From Amyelois transitella (taxonomy: Eukaryota; Arthropoda; Insecta; Lepidoptera; Pyralidae), in contig NC_083519.1 in assembly GCF_032362555.1 (NCBI RefSeq), positions 5,907,501 through 5,971,500 of the forward strand: 64,000 nucleotides of DNA, written 5' to 3'. Numbering within the stretch: the stretch's first letter is position 1; each line of letters starts with the position of its first letter. Positions 1-11,628 of the stretch are shown piece after piece. The notes below the pieces were generated by a model. It worked only from the letters and a program-made list of their open reading frames with translations, did no database searches and was not told the origin of the DNA. The position numbers and the translations under genes are program-made.

Positions 1-440
1 TTGAGTATCTAATTCAGTTCAGTGAAATAACATTTAGCATCTTCATGTTATGTTTTTTCACTTTTTTGAATTAGTAAGTGGGATAGGCGCTTAACAATAG
101 GTTATACTGTTCATACGAAAAAATGAAAATTATAGACGAAAATGTGTGCTGTCTCATTTTATAGCGGTCCAATGTGTAGGCTTGTTTAGAAAGGCTGATG
201 TTTGTATATAGTTGATAGGTCATTCGTAATTCTACGAAACATTTTAACATAAAAGAGTACCTTGTTTCAAGGTTACCTTTTGCCTATATTGTTTATGAAT
301 TGTTCTATTATAATTGAATAATAAAACAAATTTGAGACGTCCATTTCTGTGGTTAATTTTTGGGATCTAGTTAGTGTGTAGGTTATTTTCACCTGACGAT
401 ATTTTCCCTCGCAGTAAGAGCGTGTTAGCAATCAATATAA
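1..440. other. Intergenic, no gene seen
   Basis: AT-rich sequence with stop codons in every frame. I see no splice-flanked open block, RNA gene or repeat family here. It leads into the retrotransposon fragment that begins near 463. Confidence 0.5.
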
Positions 441-462
441 TGTACATTACTCTAAGAGATAT

Positions 463-1727
463 TGATTAATAGAGTCAGGAATGAAACTGATGACAAAATA
501 TGGGATGCTCAAGCGGGATTTCGAAAGGGAATGGAATGTACTGATCAGGTCTTTTCCTTGCGGTGCATAGCCGAAAAGTTTTTGGCCAAGAGTCAAAAAG
601 TCTATTGCACATTCGTAGATCTGGAAAAGGCCTATGACAGAGTTGAGAGGAATGAATTGTGGTCTGCACTTTCTATGCATGGGGTGAGCAGTCTCTTAAT
701 ACGAGCACTGAAATCCTTATATGAGGATTAGAGTGCTTGTGTCAGGATAAACGGAGCGCACACTGAGTGGTTTAAGATTGAGAAAGGCGTTGGGCAAGGA
801 TGTGTTGCGTCACCGTGGCTGTTCAACCTATTTATGGATAGTTGTTTGACAGATTTGAAAGAGTCTGAAAGTGGATTAAGGATGAATGAGTTACTCGTCA
901 AATGTCTGCTCTACGCCGACAATCAGATTATACTGGCGTCATCAGCGGAGGAGTTACAGGAGATGGTAAACTGTATGCATGAAGCTTTAAAAGAGAAAGG
1001 AATGAAAGTGAACGTAAGTAAAACTAGAACACTGGTTTTTGAAATGGAGAAAGAAATGACAGCATGTAATATTTTGATTGGAGGAATAAAAGTGGAGCAA
1101 GTGAAAGAGTTTGTATATCTAGGATCAAAGTTTACATCAGATGGCAAGTATGATAGTGATATTGAAAGGAGAGTGAACGCGGGGAACATGGTGAATGGAG
1201 CTTTGCATGCCTTTATGAGCAGCCAGTCGAGCCTTTTTGGATAGTTTCCAAGTTATGGGAGTTAAAGTTGGGTATGGCTAAAGAAGCATGAAAGCAGAAT
1301 AAATGCAGTGGAAATGAGAGCGTTAAGGAGTATGTTGGGTGTGAAATTGAGTGACAGGATAAGGAACAGCGTGATAAGGGAATGTTGTGATGTGAAAGAA
1401 GATGTAGTTACAGGAATAGAAAAGGGTATGTTAAGATGGTTCGGTCATGTGGAGAGGATGAATGAAAGCAGGTTGACTAAGCAGATATACAAGGAGAGTG
1501 TGGAGGCAAAGGTCGGAGTGGGAAGACCTAGACGAACGTATCTTGATCAAATTAAGAACGTCCTGGTAAAGGGTCAGGTCAAAAGTACACGAAACCGCCG
1601 AGCTTGTATGAAGAGAGTTATGAATGTGGATGAAGCGAAGAAAGTATGCAGAGATCGTGGCAAGTGGAAAGAGGTAGTCTCTGCTTACCCCTCCGGGAAA
1701 GAGGCGTGATTTTATGTATGTATGTGT
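463..1727 (+). mobile_element. Dead non-LTR retrotransposon (LINE) fragment, reverse transcriptase 3' half
   Basis: A 5'-truncated, broken LINE open reading frame. It lies in one frame in three blocks (462-731, 834-1244, 1308-1709) separated by in-frame stops and a small gap near 1245-1300. The first block has the reverse transcriptase pieces AGFRKG and FVDLEKAYDRV. The second has GVGQGCVASPWLFNLFMD and then the catalytic box as YADN instead of YADD (about 912-923), so the polymerase is inactive. The third block has the C-terminal pieces GMLRWFGHVERM, RNRRACMKRVM and SAYPSGKEA, typical of LINEs common in moth genomes. No endonuclease domain is present, as expected from 5' truncation. Just after the stop lies a short TATG repeat tail (about 1713-1727), which I take as the element's 3' end. 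The family name is not certain. Confidence 0.85.
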
Positions 1728-2592
1728 ACTCTAAGAGAATCGTAGGCCGTAGTTAGTTATTCGCATTTGTGCAGTTTAGAACGGGCACGGTTTTCTTCAA
1801 GTTGCAATAATGTTCTTATGAGTAAAACATGGTTCTATGTTTTTTTTTAGCGAGTTTGCTGAGTTATTGTTCTGAGAAATAAAAGCAGGTGTTTAGGGAA
1901 GACAACCGGAACAAACGCTTGTAGTATGACAGTATCTATTTGGTAGACGTGGTTTTCGTAATATGTAATTGTGGTATCGATTTAGAAACGATAGAAATGG
2001 CGATCGATTAACTGCTAGCGTCCTCCGGAGCGGGTTCTTTGTCATCAAGTGAAATTAAACTTTGTGTAGCAAGAAGTAAGGTTCAATATTTAGGCGCGCC
2101 GCCGGGTGCGGTCACTGACGATCGTTTCGGATAAACCTTATGTGCTGGCAATAAGGTTCAATATTGTGTTCGCACCGCCATTCACCGATGACAAAGGGGA
2201 CGAAGTAATAAGATATGTGCAATAACGTGATTATGTCTATGCGCTGTAGTTTTCAGTTGAGGCTGTCTAGTGTAGACTGAGCACACATTTAAGTCTCAAT
2301 CAAAAACCATTTTTTTATGAACAGTGTGACTCAATTTATAATTATTCATTATCGCTTTCTCATCACATCGCTTGGTTTACAATCCAACTATCACTTATAT
2401 TCGTAAAAGCCACGTTTGTGGTTTTGTGTGTCTGATGTGAGCTGTTTATAGCATTCAATATCTGAATGGTTCATTTTTATTTTATTTACACATTATTAGA
2501 TCAGCACTGGCGTCATTGGAGGTTCAAAACATTTCTTAGGTAATTGTACTTGGCCAGTTTCGGACAAGGCTACTTATTTTTATTTATTACTA

Positions 2593-2905
2593 GCGGACCC
2601 GACAGACTTCGTTCTGTCAAAAAGATTTGTAATATGACAGTTTTTTGTTCCTATCTATTAGACCTACATTGCTAAGACAACAGTGAACTTTATACTTTAG
2701 CAATAAAGCTCAAATTGACTGTTCGTATTAGTTAGAAAACGTTTGTATGGGATAAAGAAAAGGACTGTTTTTAAGGTTTTTCAGGCAATTATTTGGGTAT
2801 TTTTTCGCCGTAAAAACCATCCTTGAGCTTCGACGAATATTAATAAAAAAGAATTGGCCAAATTGGTCCAGGCGTTCTTGAGTTATGCGCTTACCAACTT
2901 ATTTA
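2593..2905 (+). repeat. Degenerate RTE-like repeat remnant
   Basis: Begins with CTAGCGGACCCGACAGACTT and later reads like the typical end of such repeats (a phrase resembling 'caggcgttcttgagttatgcg'-type wording, highly mutated). Wording of this kind recurs at 15570, 19722, 40380 and 61560, which suggests one dispersed family. Boundaries are approximate. Confidence 0.4.
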
Positions 2906-4721
2906 GCGATTCATTTTTTTTATTATTTGGGGTGAGATTATGTCAAATCATTAATTCATTTCGAATCAATCAATGCAATTTTTTGCCTGGTCTATTATCG
3001 TTACTTCAGTAAAGATAAACAAATTAAAAAATAAATAAAAACAAACATATAATATTGACCCATTAAACGACTATTTTATTTTATGTATTATATATAGAAC
3101 ACACTACAATTTAGAACATTAATTTTATTAGTAACTTACAGAGTTAAGATCATTGTAAGATCTCCATGTTTGGTACTGACGCTAAAGTCATCACAAATCA
3201 ATATTCCTCATTCAATTAAAGAGCTTTGTGTTCATCGAACACTTTATTAAAAGCATATTGAATTAATTTGTCTGTCTAATGTGTCAAAATATGTTTTCAG
3301 AAATTTTGCTATCTTGTTTAGCCTAACGGCCATTGTAAAATAACTTCATTAAACGTAAATTACTATAGTTCATCTTCTGAGTAAAAGTTTACTTATGATG
3401 ACATGCCACCGTGTAAGATCTCATTGAATGTATATTTTTTGATATGAAACTGCTACATTTTGTAGCCACCTTTACGTTTAATTCATGACTATAACAATTT
3501 TCATGACTTCTACATTACTAACTGTGTGGCTTGACTGTGAAGTTCTGACATCTTGTTTTGTGCTGTAGATATCAAATTAATATCTAATATCTGTTTGATA
3601 ATTGTAATTTTTATTTATAATATAGTAGATATATATGTTTGTAATTTTATGGTAAGTTTCATTAGTACTTCAAGTTTTTTATGTAAAAGATAATAACTAG
3701 TAACAATAATTTAGATTCACATTGTTTGTGTAGTAATTTAATTCCATAAAAGCATTACAGATGGCTTTGCGGTTTTTGCGGAAATCCAATCGTAAAATGT
3801 ACATTTATTACGAGTATGAGGATGTTTAACATAGTACTATAGTATTACCTTCCGCCATCTTGGTAACCCCGTACAGATCTTCGCAATAGCATTCGTGCAT
3901 AGGTCCCATTTTATTTCGACCATAAAATTTAGGTTTAATTATAATATTGAATGATTTTGATACTTTATATTTAATGTAGCGTCGTATAACTCATCTAGTG
4001 TAGTTAAACTTAAAAATTCTTAATGCTTTTCGAATCTTGGTATTACGATAACCTCATCCTCAAATTTTTTGTAATATACTGTGGTTTATATTTTCAAGAT
4101 AGTATGAATTAAGTCATTATTTTTCATAAATAAATTTTGATCCGTATAGTGGCACAACTTCTAACTAACGATTTGTCGGTTAAGGAAATATGAGAAAAAT
4201 ATTTTTACCAAAAATCCTATTTTTGTTATTAGGGTACTGTTTAATAATAACATATATGGAGATGTAAGCTATTAGCTCAGGATAGTGCGTTTTATTCTGT
4301 GATCGACTTTTAATTTGATAATGCCTTGAAGGCACGGTGTTGGTAGAGGTATAAAAATTCTGAAATTTAGCAGCCGACACGCGCTGCCTAATGGTTTCGA
4401 TAATATTTAATATGTAATTATACTAAATCCTGATAAGAATAACGACTGGTAATGTAAACATGTTTTTACTAAGAGATAAATATCGTGGAAATGAGAGTGA
4501 TATGTGGTCGAAAACTTCGTGTTTTAGTAAGTAGCAGGGGTATGAACTTTTTTTACTAAAATCAGCACGTACAAACATGTATTAAATGTCGAAATAGCAA
4601 TCAGCTTTTTGTATAATTCTCGCTACATATCTCTCACTAAAATGTAATAATCTTCTAATAACGGTAACGATCGTGCATAAGTCGGTTGCACTGCCACTTG
4701 ATGTCTAATATAAAGCTTGGC

Positions 4722-4790
4722 GCGGCCCACATAGTGGGCGGCGCCGCAGTCGCGGGGCGCCCGGCCGGCCGCGACGCTGCGCACCTAATG
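4722..4790. other. Isolated GC-rich patch with short inverted repeat
   Basis: About 65 bp of nearly pure G+C with many CpG in a strongly AT-rich setting. It contains a GTCGCGG/CCGCGAC inverted pair (about 4750-4778). No open frame with splice sites is evident. It may be a regulatory CpG patch, a short non-coding exon, or a foreign fragment. Confidence 0.4.
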
Positions 4791-5510
4791 TACATATAGA
4801 TGCTGTATAGATATTTATATGGTAACACTCACAGTCGATGTGTACTGACGAGCATCTTGTATGGTGTGCCTTCGCTGAAGGCACTGTTGTCTTGAAACAG
4901 ACGATAATAAAAATAGTAATATCGACAGGTAGTTTATTATTTACATCGAATTATTCATCCCATTCCGAAATCCTTTTCCTGTGATATCTCCATAGTCTTA
5001 AAATAAAAAAGCTAAAAGCAAATATTTGAAACCCAAAATAGCGCGATATTTACAAATATTTTTTAACTTTTGACCTGCGAAATGATAACATTATAGATAA
5101 TTAAACGCTGGTGTAAAGATTTTTACGCCGACAGGCCCTTGAACCCTTATAAATACGCATGCTGCATGAACATGGTGCGCCTGTTGTTGTTGTGTTTTAT
5201 ATGTAAGTCGAGTCTTATAGGGAACTAAATATTAATAACATGACCAATCAGATTTTTATGTCCTCGTGAGGATTGCACGTGACACCGAGACTAAAAACTG
5301 ATTTGTCATCTGTCACCCTACACTAAGTTCTGCGTTATCAATAGTTTTTGATAAAAAATAAGAAAATAAATATAGTTGTCGCGTTTTCTTGTAGTTTTCA
5401 CGACAAAGTTGAAAGTTTGGACTTTTCCCCCTGAATGGGGTTTTATTAAAGGTTCGTGCTGAGCAAATGTCTGTCCTCCCTTCTTCTAGACATAAGGTAG
5501 GTTATCTATT

Positions 5511-6202
5511 TGTAGTGTTATCCCTGGGGAACTGCGTCTCCGACGATGTTGTGTCGGAAGTTGTATTTATGCTCCAATCCATGAAATCTTTGAAATCGCG
5601 ATTTAGATTCTTCGCTACTATTGGTTGAGCGCGTCAATTTCTTCGCGATGATTGACAGTAGTTGTTTGATAGGATGCTGTGACGAGTGGTGTAGAGATGT
5701 CGCCACAGTACTCCCCCCCAAGACCGGAGGTCTGAAGTCTTGGTTTTTTATTTTTGCTGTGCAACCTGTGCGTGAGCTTGCAAGTGCCAGGTTGTCTTCC
5801 AGTAAGTCGGAAGTGGAGATGATACTCGTAGTCTGCAGTGGGTCGAGACTGTTGAGAGCGATGTCGACTTCGGTAGGAATCGTGCAGAGCTGCCACGCTG
5901 AGAAGAGACGCCGCCGATGAGATCCAGGCGTGGGCTGCGTATACGCGTCGATCGCCGAATTCGATGAGAGTGAGTGCGGGTGGAGACAGGACCAGGAAGC
6001 TCAGTGAATCGGCTGCGATGGACCTGCTGCGATACCCAGTTGCTGGCTTGCTGTGAGACTGCTTGCAGAGTGAGAACTGATGATGGTAAGGATTTGAGTT
6101 GATGAAGAAGGTTGCTTCCAATCACGTCAGGGTCACCATGCGATGATTGACAGTAGTTGTTTGATTGGATGTTGCGACGAGTGGCGTAGAGATGTCGCCA
6201 CA
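5511..6202 (-). mobile_element. Deleted Ty3/gypsy-like LTR retrotransposon (TRIM-like, 692 bp)
   Basis: Read on the minus strand, the element starts with TGTGGCGACATCTCTAC (from 6202) and ends with ...CACTACA (5511), i.e. TG...CA ends. It is flanked by a 4-bp TATT duplication (5507-5510 and 6203-6206). The 3' LTR is 5511-5707; the 5' LTR keeps only its first 63 nt (6140-6202), matching 5645-5707 with 4 differences. Directly inside the 5' remnant lies a primer-binding-like TGGTGACCCTGACGTGAT (6138-6121, minus). Directly before the 3' LTR is a purine tract containing TTGGGGGGGAG. The internal part is under 450 bp, with open frames but no recognisable gag, protease, RT or integrase, so any movement would need proteins from elsewhere. 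Confidence 0.75.
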
Positions 6203-6206
6203 TATT

Positions 6207-9200
6207 TATTGTCTTTTTTTATACATTCCTCATGGAATACCGTCGAGTTATCTACTCGTTTTCCTTTCGTCCTATACCTACCCGACTTCGGAATTTAACT
6301 AGGAGGTATAAAGGCCCCACTTTTCTTAATTAAATAATAATTTTTATTTATATTTGTTGCATACAGCATATCATTCATATAAGTACAAAAACTGCTGATT
6401 CATTATTTTCACAATTAGGATATCTATGTAGAACAGGGTCGACGTGTACCTACTAGGGATGACGGGTGAAGCAATGTTTACAAAAATTCCACAAATAACA
6501 GTCGCATCTATCGTATAATTAACTGAACATAATCTAAAATCATACTTATACTTAATATACAAATAGATAAGACGTGTACCTAAATCCATCCATTCGTTTT
6601 AGATCTATCCTATTTAAACAACATTATCTGTGATAAATAATAATTTGATATGATACTGGAGCTGGAGGAAGGCACAGGTTCAACAAGGCCTTCTTTTTAA
6701 TTTTTATCCTAGTTGTTTTTAATAACCAAATGGATTATACCTATGATATGCCTGTTACTGGGGTCACGGAGATCCGGCGGGACGCGTTCTCAGATTTACC
6801 AGCAACGTGGTTATTGGTAAGGACCTCCGGGCCCCTGGTCAGGGACGACGCAAGATTGGTACAGACAGTATTACCATATTTACCACTTTTATAAGTTACA
6901 CCGATATTATTACACCGTGCAGAAGTAGAATTTATTTATGGCGCGGATATATTTGAGGCTTTCAGAATGCGCCATGTGAATCCGCAAACTATTATGTATG
7001 AGCAAAGAAGCAGGAGATATTTTGTTTTTTGAATTTTAATTCACTTGTAATAAAGTAGTTATTTTTTTAATTTTCAATTCTATTCAATTCGACGGTTGTA
7101 GTACATACTGTAAATGCTAGGAAGTTCTTCGCTTTTCTAATCCTGTGGCGCCAGGTATCCTTCTTCTAAAGGCCTAGCAGCTTTATGTCATGTACTTAGA
7201 TACATTCGTCAGTCATGTATGTTTGGCCTTCACCTTCACCTTACTTGTTGCCGTGGAAATCTTTTTAATTACGTTGTCATTGGTCTCCTCGTTACATGGC
7301 CGTAGCATCTGAGCCTAGATCTTATTTAATATAGGTAATACCTTAAAGCTTTCCCTGATGTGTTGCGTACTTCATTCATTAGTGTAGAAAGTGTGTGTAT
7401 ATTGTACCTTGCTGTCCCACTATCGCGTATATGTATGTGAACTGTCCTTTATATTGTCTATGGTCGGGCACAATCGCTTGTGTACGGGTTATTTCAAATT
7501 ATTATTTTAAGAATAAACCAACTGCCCAAAGAAGCTATCTAATGCGGACGAAGCCGTGGAAAAGAATATGATGCACTCGCAAGGTTACTTACATCGTGTA
7601 ATATAGGTACTTAGTTCAAGTAGTTTAATTTAAATGTTTTCTGAGATGGAAAGTTCCGTTATCTTGTAAGTACCTACTGTTATAGGTAGAATAAGTAGAT
7701 ACTTATTATTTCACTTGTCATATCAAACGAAGAAGATAATTTAAATATCATTCTGATACAATATACAGTTACTACCTATAAACTTTATATCTTAGTAATT
7801 AATTATGAGATAGAGACATAGAGCAAATGTTTTGATATAAAAGCGATTATTTCATAAATATTGTGATAATAACATGTTGCAAAATTTATGTAATGTCATG
7901 TTGTTACGTCACACATCTTACATCCCTTCTTAAAAACCTTTGTAGTAGGTGGTTTACCGGAATAATAATATGTGTTATACTTATCAATACCTATACGGAT
8001 ACCTATATAGTTACCTACATCGTCTGTTCATCATGTGGGGTCGTCTGCCTCGAACCATCAAACGTTACAAAGAGTGTTTTGTTTTTTGTCTGCCGCTTCT
8101 TCTATACTTTTACCTTAGAAGCGGCAGTAGCTTATTATTCGACAATGTGATCGTTATTTTAAATAAATCTTATACTTATGTATATCTATTTAAGAGCTTT
8201 CGTTACCGGTAATATTTATGTCAAAAGAGTTGTTGAAAATTGACTAGTCTTCCCTTGATACGAAGCTCCAGAATAAAAATCACTCTTAAGGAGGATAAAT
8301 ATAAATAAGCATAATATTCCTATACTTTTTCTTTCCAAGTTTTGTTTTGTAAGGCTTATATCTCTTGACTTCGTATGAGGCCTTTATTTTTATAATAAAT
8401 ACATACATCCACGTCTTTATGCTTTACGGGGTAGGCAGAGGCAGGCGGATTGAGATTCAAATAGAGACAGGTTTCTAGCCCCTCGCCTAAAAGTAGAATC
8501 CCAAGTTTGTTAGCCTCTCCCTCGAATGATTTTTACAATTTGCAGACCGACTGCAACCAGACCAACAGGGAAACTTTTTCATAATCTTTTTGTGATCGAA
8601 AGGAATATCGAAAGAAATATTAGGCAAATAAAACAATTTATTTGTATTTAAACTTCATGGTTGTAGAAACTTTGTCACTAACTTCTTATGTCGCCGCAGG
8701 GATGCATTGGCGCCTTCACCGACGAGATCTAGTAAGGCCTAAAGCTTGGTGAGCGCATTTGTGTCCATTCCAATAGATAGTAGAGTAGCTCTGTAAGTTA
8801 CAGGAGCAAACACATCTCCTTACTTTATTTTATTTATGTATCGCTAGCGCTGTAGATGGTTGACGATATAAACGATTCTCGCTGTATTCAAAATGTATTA
8901 TTAGCTTGCGTATTGCAGGGTTATTAAACAAAATTACTGATAGATTTTGGTGGTTGAAGATGGTTTGAAGCAAATAATTATCGCGGCGCGATAGTATCTG
9001 CTTGCTGCTCGCTGCTTATGAAATCCAAACTTAGAATCGAAGTTTTTCTTTTATCATTTAAAAAGGGACAAAAAATGAGGATTTTATATTTTTCGTTAGA
9101 AATATCCATTTCTGTCTAGGGTTACTTTAAAAACAGTAAGAAAAATAATAGATACCTGCCTGTATATAGGTAGAATAAAGTTTATTTACAGTAATCTAGT

Positions 9201-11500
9201 ATTAGAGATAGATAAGATACACAAGTAATTGTCTTTTATCTTCGTATCAAAAAGCTAATGTAACGGAAACGTTTAATGAACTACTACAGGGCCTTGGAAC
9301 TAAAAACTACGTACCTACCTAAGTAGATCTAAGTTTGCCATTAAACATTCCTGATCCCATTTTTCTGTTTGCTTGTTATAGTCGGCGCTTTACAATTATT
9401 CTATATATATTAACTTATTACTAAGTCAAACGTTTTGTGTAATTTTATTATTACTTTTATTTTCAAAAATCGATTATATCTGTTGGTACTATAAGTAAAA
9501 CCATTTGTCTATTTTAGCAAAAAATCATGGAAATTTGCAAATTAAATAGAAACTAACTACGCTGTGTTTGAATATTTTCCGGTGCAGTTATACGATATTG
9601 GGCTATATAAAATATTTGTTTCTTTTTTGCAGGCCGCAGCCTCCTATTTGGAATACCTACTTCTAGTAATTGTAATCTCAAAATTGTTCGAGTGACTAAA
9701 GACTATTGTTAACGTAGTTAAGACGGTAGGTTTTCAAACAATTCAAGGACCGCTTAGTAATTAATGAAGTGTATAGAAAATGTTTTGTATTATAAGTAAA
9801 TAAAAACCTAAATAAAAATAGACAATGATGTTTAATTACCTCCTTCTAGAAAGACCTTTAGTTGGCAGAGGGGAACGTAAAGATGAGACCAGATAGAAGT
9901 ATATATGTACGATACGCAGTACCAATACTTAAAGAAATATATACGTGATAATCCACACCACACAGTCGGCGGAGTTCCGGAATTTTTCATCGGCCCACGA
10001 TAAAAGGGCAGTGGAAGTAGAAAACTTAATACCAGGCCAGTGAAGCAGTCCCATCCCGCCATATCAGTTCATTTTTTTTCTCAGAGGACGAAAATTAGCA
10101 AATCGCTGGTACTACCCGATTGCAACAAGATTGAAACCCTTTCGGGAACAAAATTCCTATTCTGCTCCAGTTACTGCTGAGCATCTTGACTATACGCATG
10201 ATGACAAATTTTTTTGGTGATTATTGAATCGAGTTGTTTCACAACAACTAAAACACTGGCAAAATAATTATATCAATAAACAAAAATTTCCTGTGATGTA
10301 ACAAAGTATACCTACATAACACAATGTTTGGGCAAGTCCTTTTTAGGTTTATTCATCTTTCAAAATTCATATTTTAGTGTGAAATTCCATCAAATCCACA
10401 TTTTTGTGTCCTGATATCACCTAATGGCAAATCACCTGGGTGATCAAAATCAACAAGATTTAATTCCAGATTTTTTGTTTCCTGTAATCACCTGGGAGAT
10501 CAAAATCCACAAGAGTCGAACTATAATAACGAGTATTTGCTTTTTTTAATTAACCTGGGTAGTAAAATTAGATTTTTTAAATGGCCTTTGCCATCTCATT
10601 TTACATTAATAAAATACCTTTAGGGCGTTCAAATTAAAACTAAAAATTCACTTAAAATTACGTGTATACTAACCATAACCATGTTATTAACTAATTTATA
10701 TTGGTTTAAGTTGTCTTGTTTAATTACCTTGTCATCCCTATCCCTATTTCAACAGACATCACTCAGACGTAGTCGAGTCAATAGTCAGTCAATGTACTTA
10801 CTTATTATATATTCAATTCTGCAAAAAATTACTGTGAATCAACAAGTCATGATAGTCATTAAGTGGATAACAACATATCATTTTGTTTGTGTGTTTTTAG
10901 ATGGTGTTTCTTTTTTTACTTATTTTGTCTAAAAGACTGATGTTCTATTAAAAAAACAAAAAAATAATATATCTTTTTCCCATTGATGACGTAAAAGCCA
11001 ATACAAAGAGAAAAGCACATTCAACAAGGGCAAGCTACCGTGCTCTGTGCTAAGGATATCCCAAAATTCTTGTGGGAACGGTACCTAATTAATAGGAGTT
11101 TTTCTTCCCTTTGGTAGAATAATGCAAAGCGTTAGTGGTAAGAATAATGCACAAAAGAGATTTAAGGTGGCGAACTTCAATGAAATAGTTTATTGCTGTC
11201 CAGCAAATTCACTCGGGGACTCACGTAATTTTAATTTTTTAAGAACTTACCAAATAACAGTGGCGTAAAATCCTACGCTAAAGCGTACAAAAACTTGATA
11301 ACGAGAAAACATGCTAGTAATCTTAACCTGACGTCTCGAATATCATCTCAGGATTTAGTAAATTTCAAGTTGAATCTACAATAATGTGAATAAAAAATAA
11401 AATACTCAAAAAACAATATTTAACAAATAAATAAAAATATATATACATATATATTGCGTTATCATGTATGTTATAAAAGTATTTAATCAATTTAAGAAAG
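6207..11500. other. Gene-poor intergenic stretch
   Basis: No gene supported. It holds one SINE-like copy (8401-8545) and two 27-bp near-identical direct repeats (10431-10457 and 10487-10513). The open frames at 7863-8212, 9832-10062 and 10681-10932 have no recognisable domain and look like chance. Confidence 0.5.
8401..8545 (-). repeat. SINE-like interspersed repeat, copy A (partial)
   Basis: Minus-strand copy of the family defined by the full copy at 16046-16307. The tail end (ACATACATCCACGTCTTTAT) is on the left. It is followed by the family phrases for 'ggggtaggcagag', 'tagccc..cgcctaaaag' and 'aatcccaagtttgt'. Confidence 0.7.
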
Positions 11501-11528
11501 ATAACAATGTTTTCTTCTTATCTAAACT

Positions 11529-11536
11529 TATATAAG
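11529..11536 (+). promoter_or_regulatory. TATA box of first P450 gene
   Basis: TATATAAG, 93 bp before the ATG at 11629. A TTCATT stretch lies about 30 bp downstream, at the expected start of transcription. The same TATA-then-TTCATT layout recurs at the second and third P450 genes. Confidence 0.65.
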
Positions 11537-11628
11537 TAAATGAAAAATTATTGATATTCAATTCATTGCGATAACAAGTTCAAAAGATTCTTATTTATGA
11601 TACAAGTTTCAGCAAGTGAGTTTTTAAA

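Larger units (their letters stand above)
1728..5506. other. Gene-poor intergenic stretch with degenerate repeats
   Basis: No gene supported. It contains a 13-bp direct repeat (AAGGTTCAATATT at 2078-2090 and again at 2153-2165) inside a degenerate duplicated block, an old LINE/RTE-like tail (about 2593-2905) and an isolated GC-rich patch at about 4722-4790. Short open frames here have random codon content. Confidence 0.5.

Noticed and set aside
7863..8212. Two overlapping open frames of 87-95 codons
   Set aside because: Tyr/Val-rich AT-biased translation with no domain; overlapping frames both open by composition.
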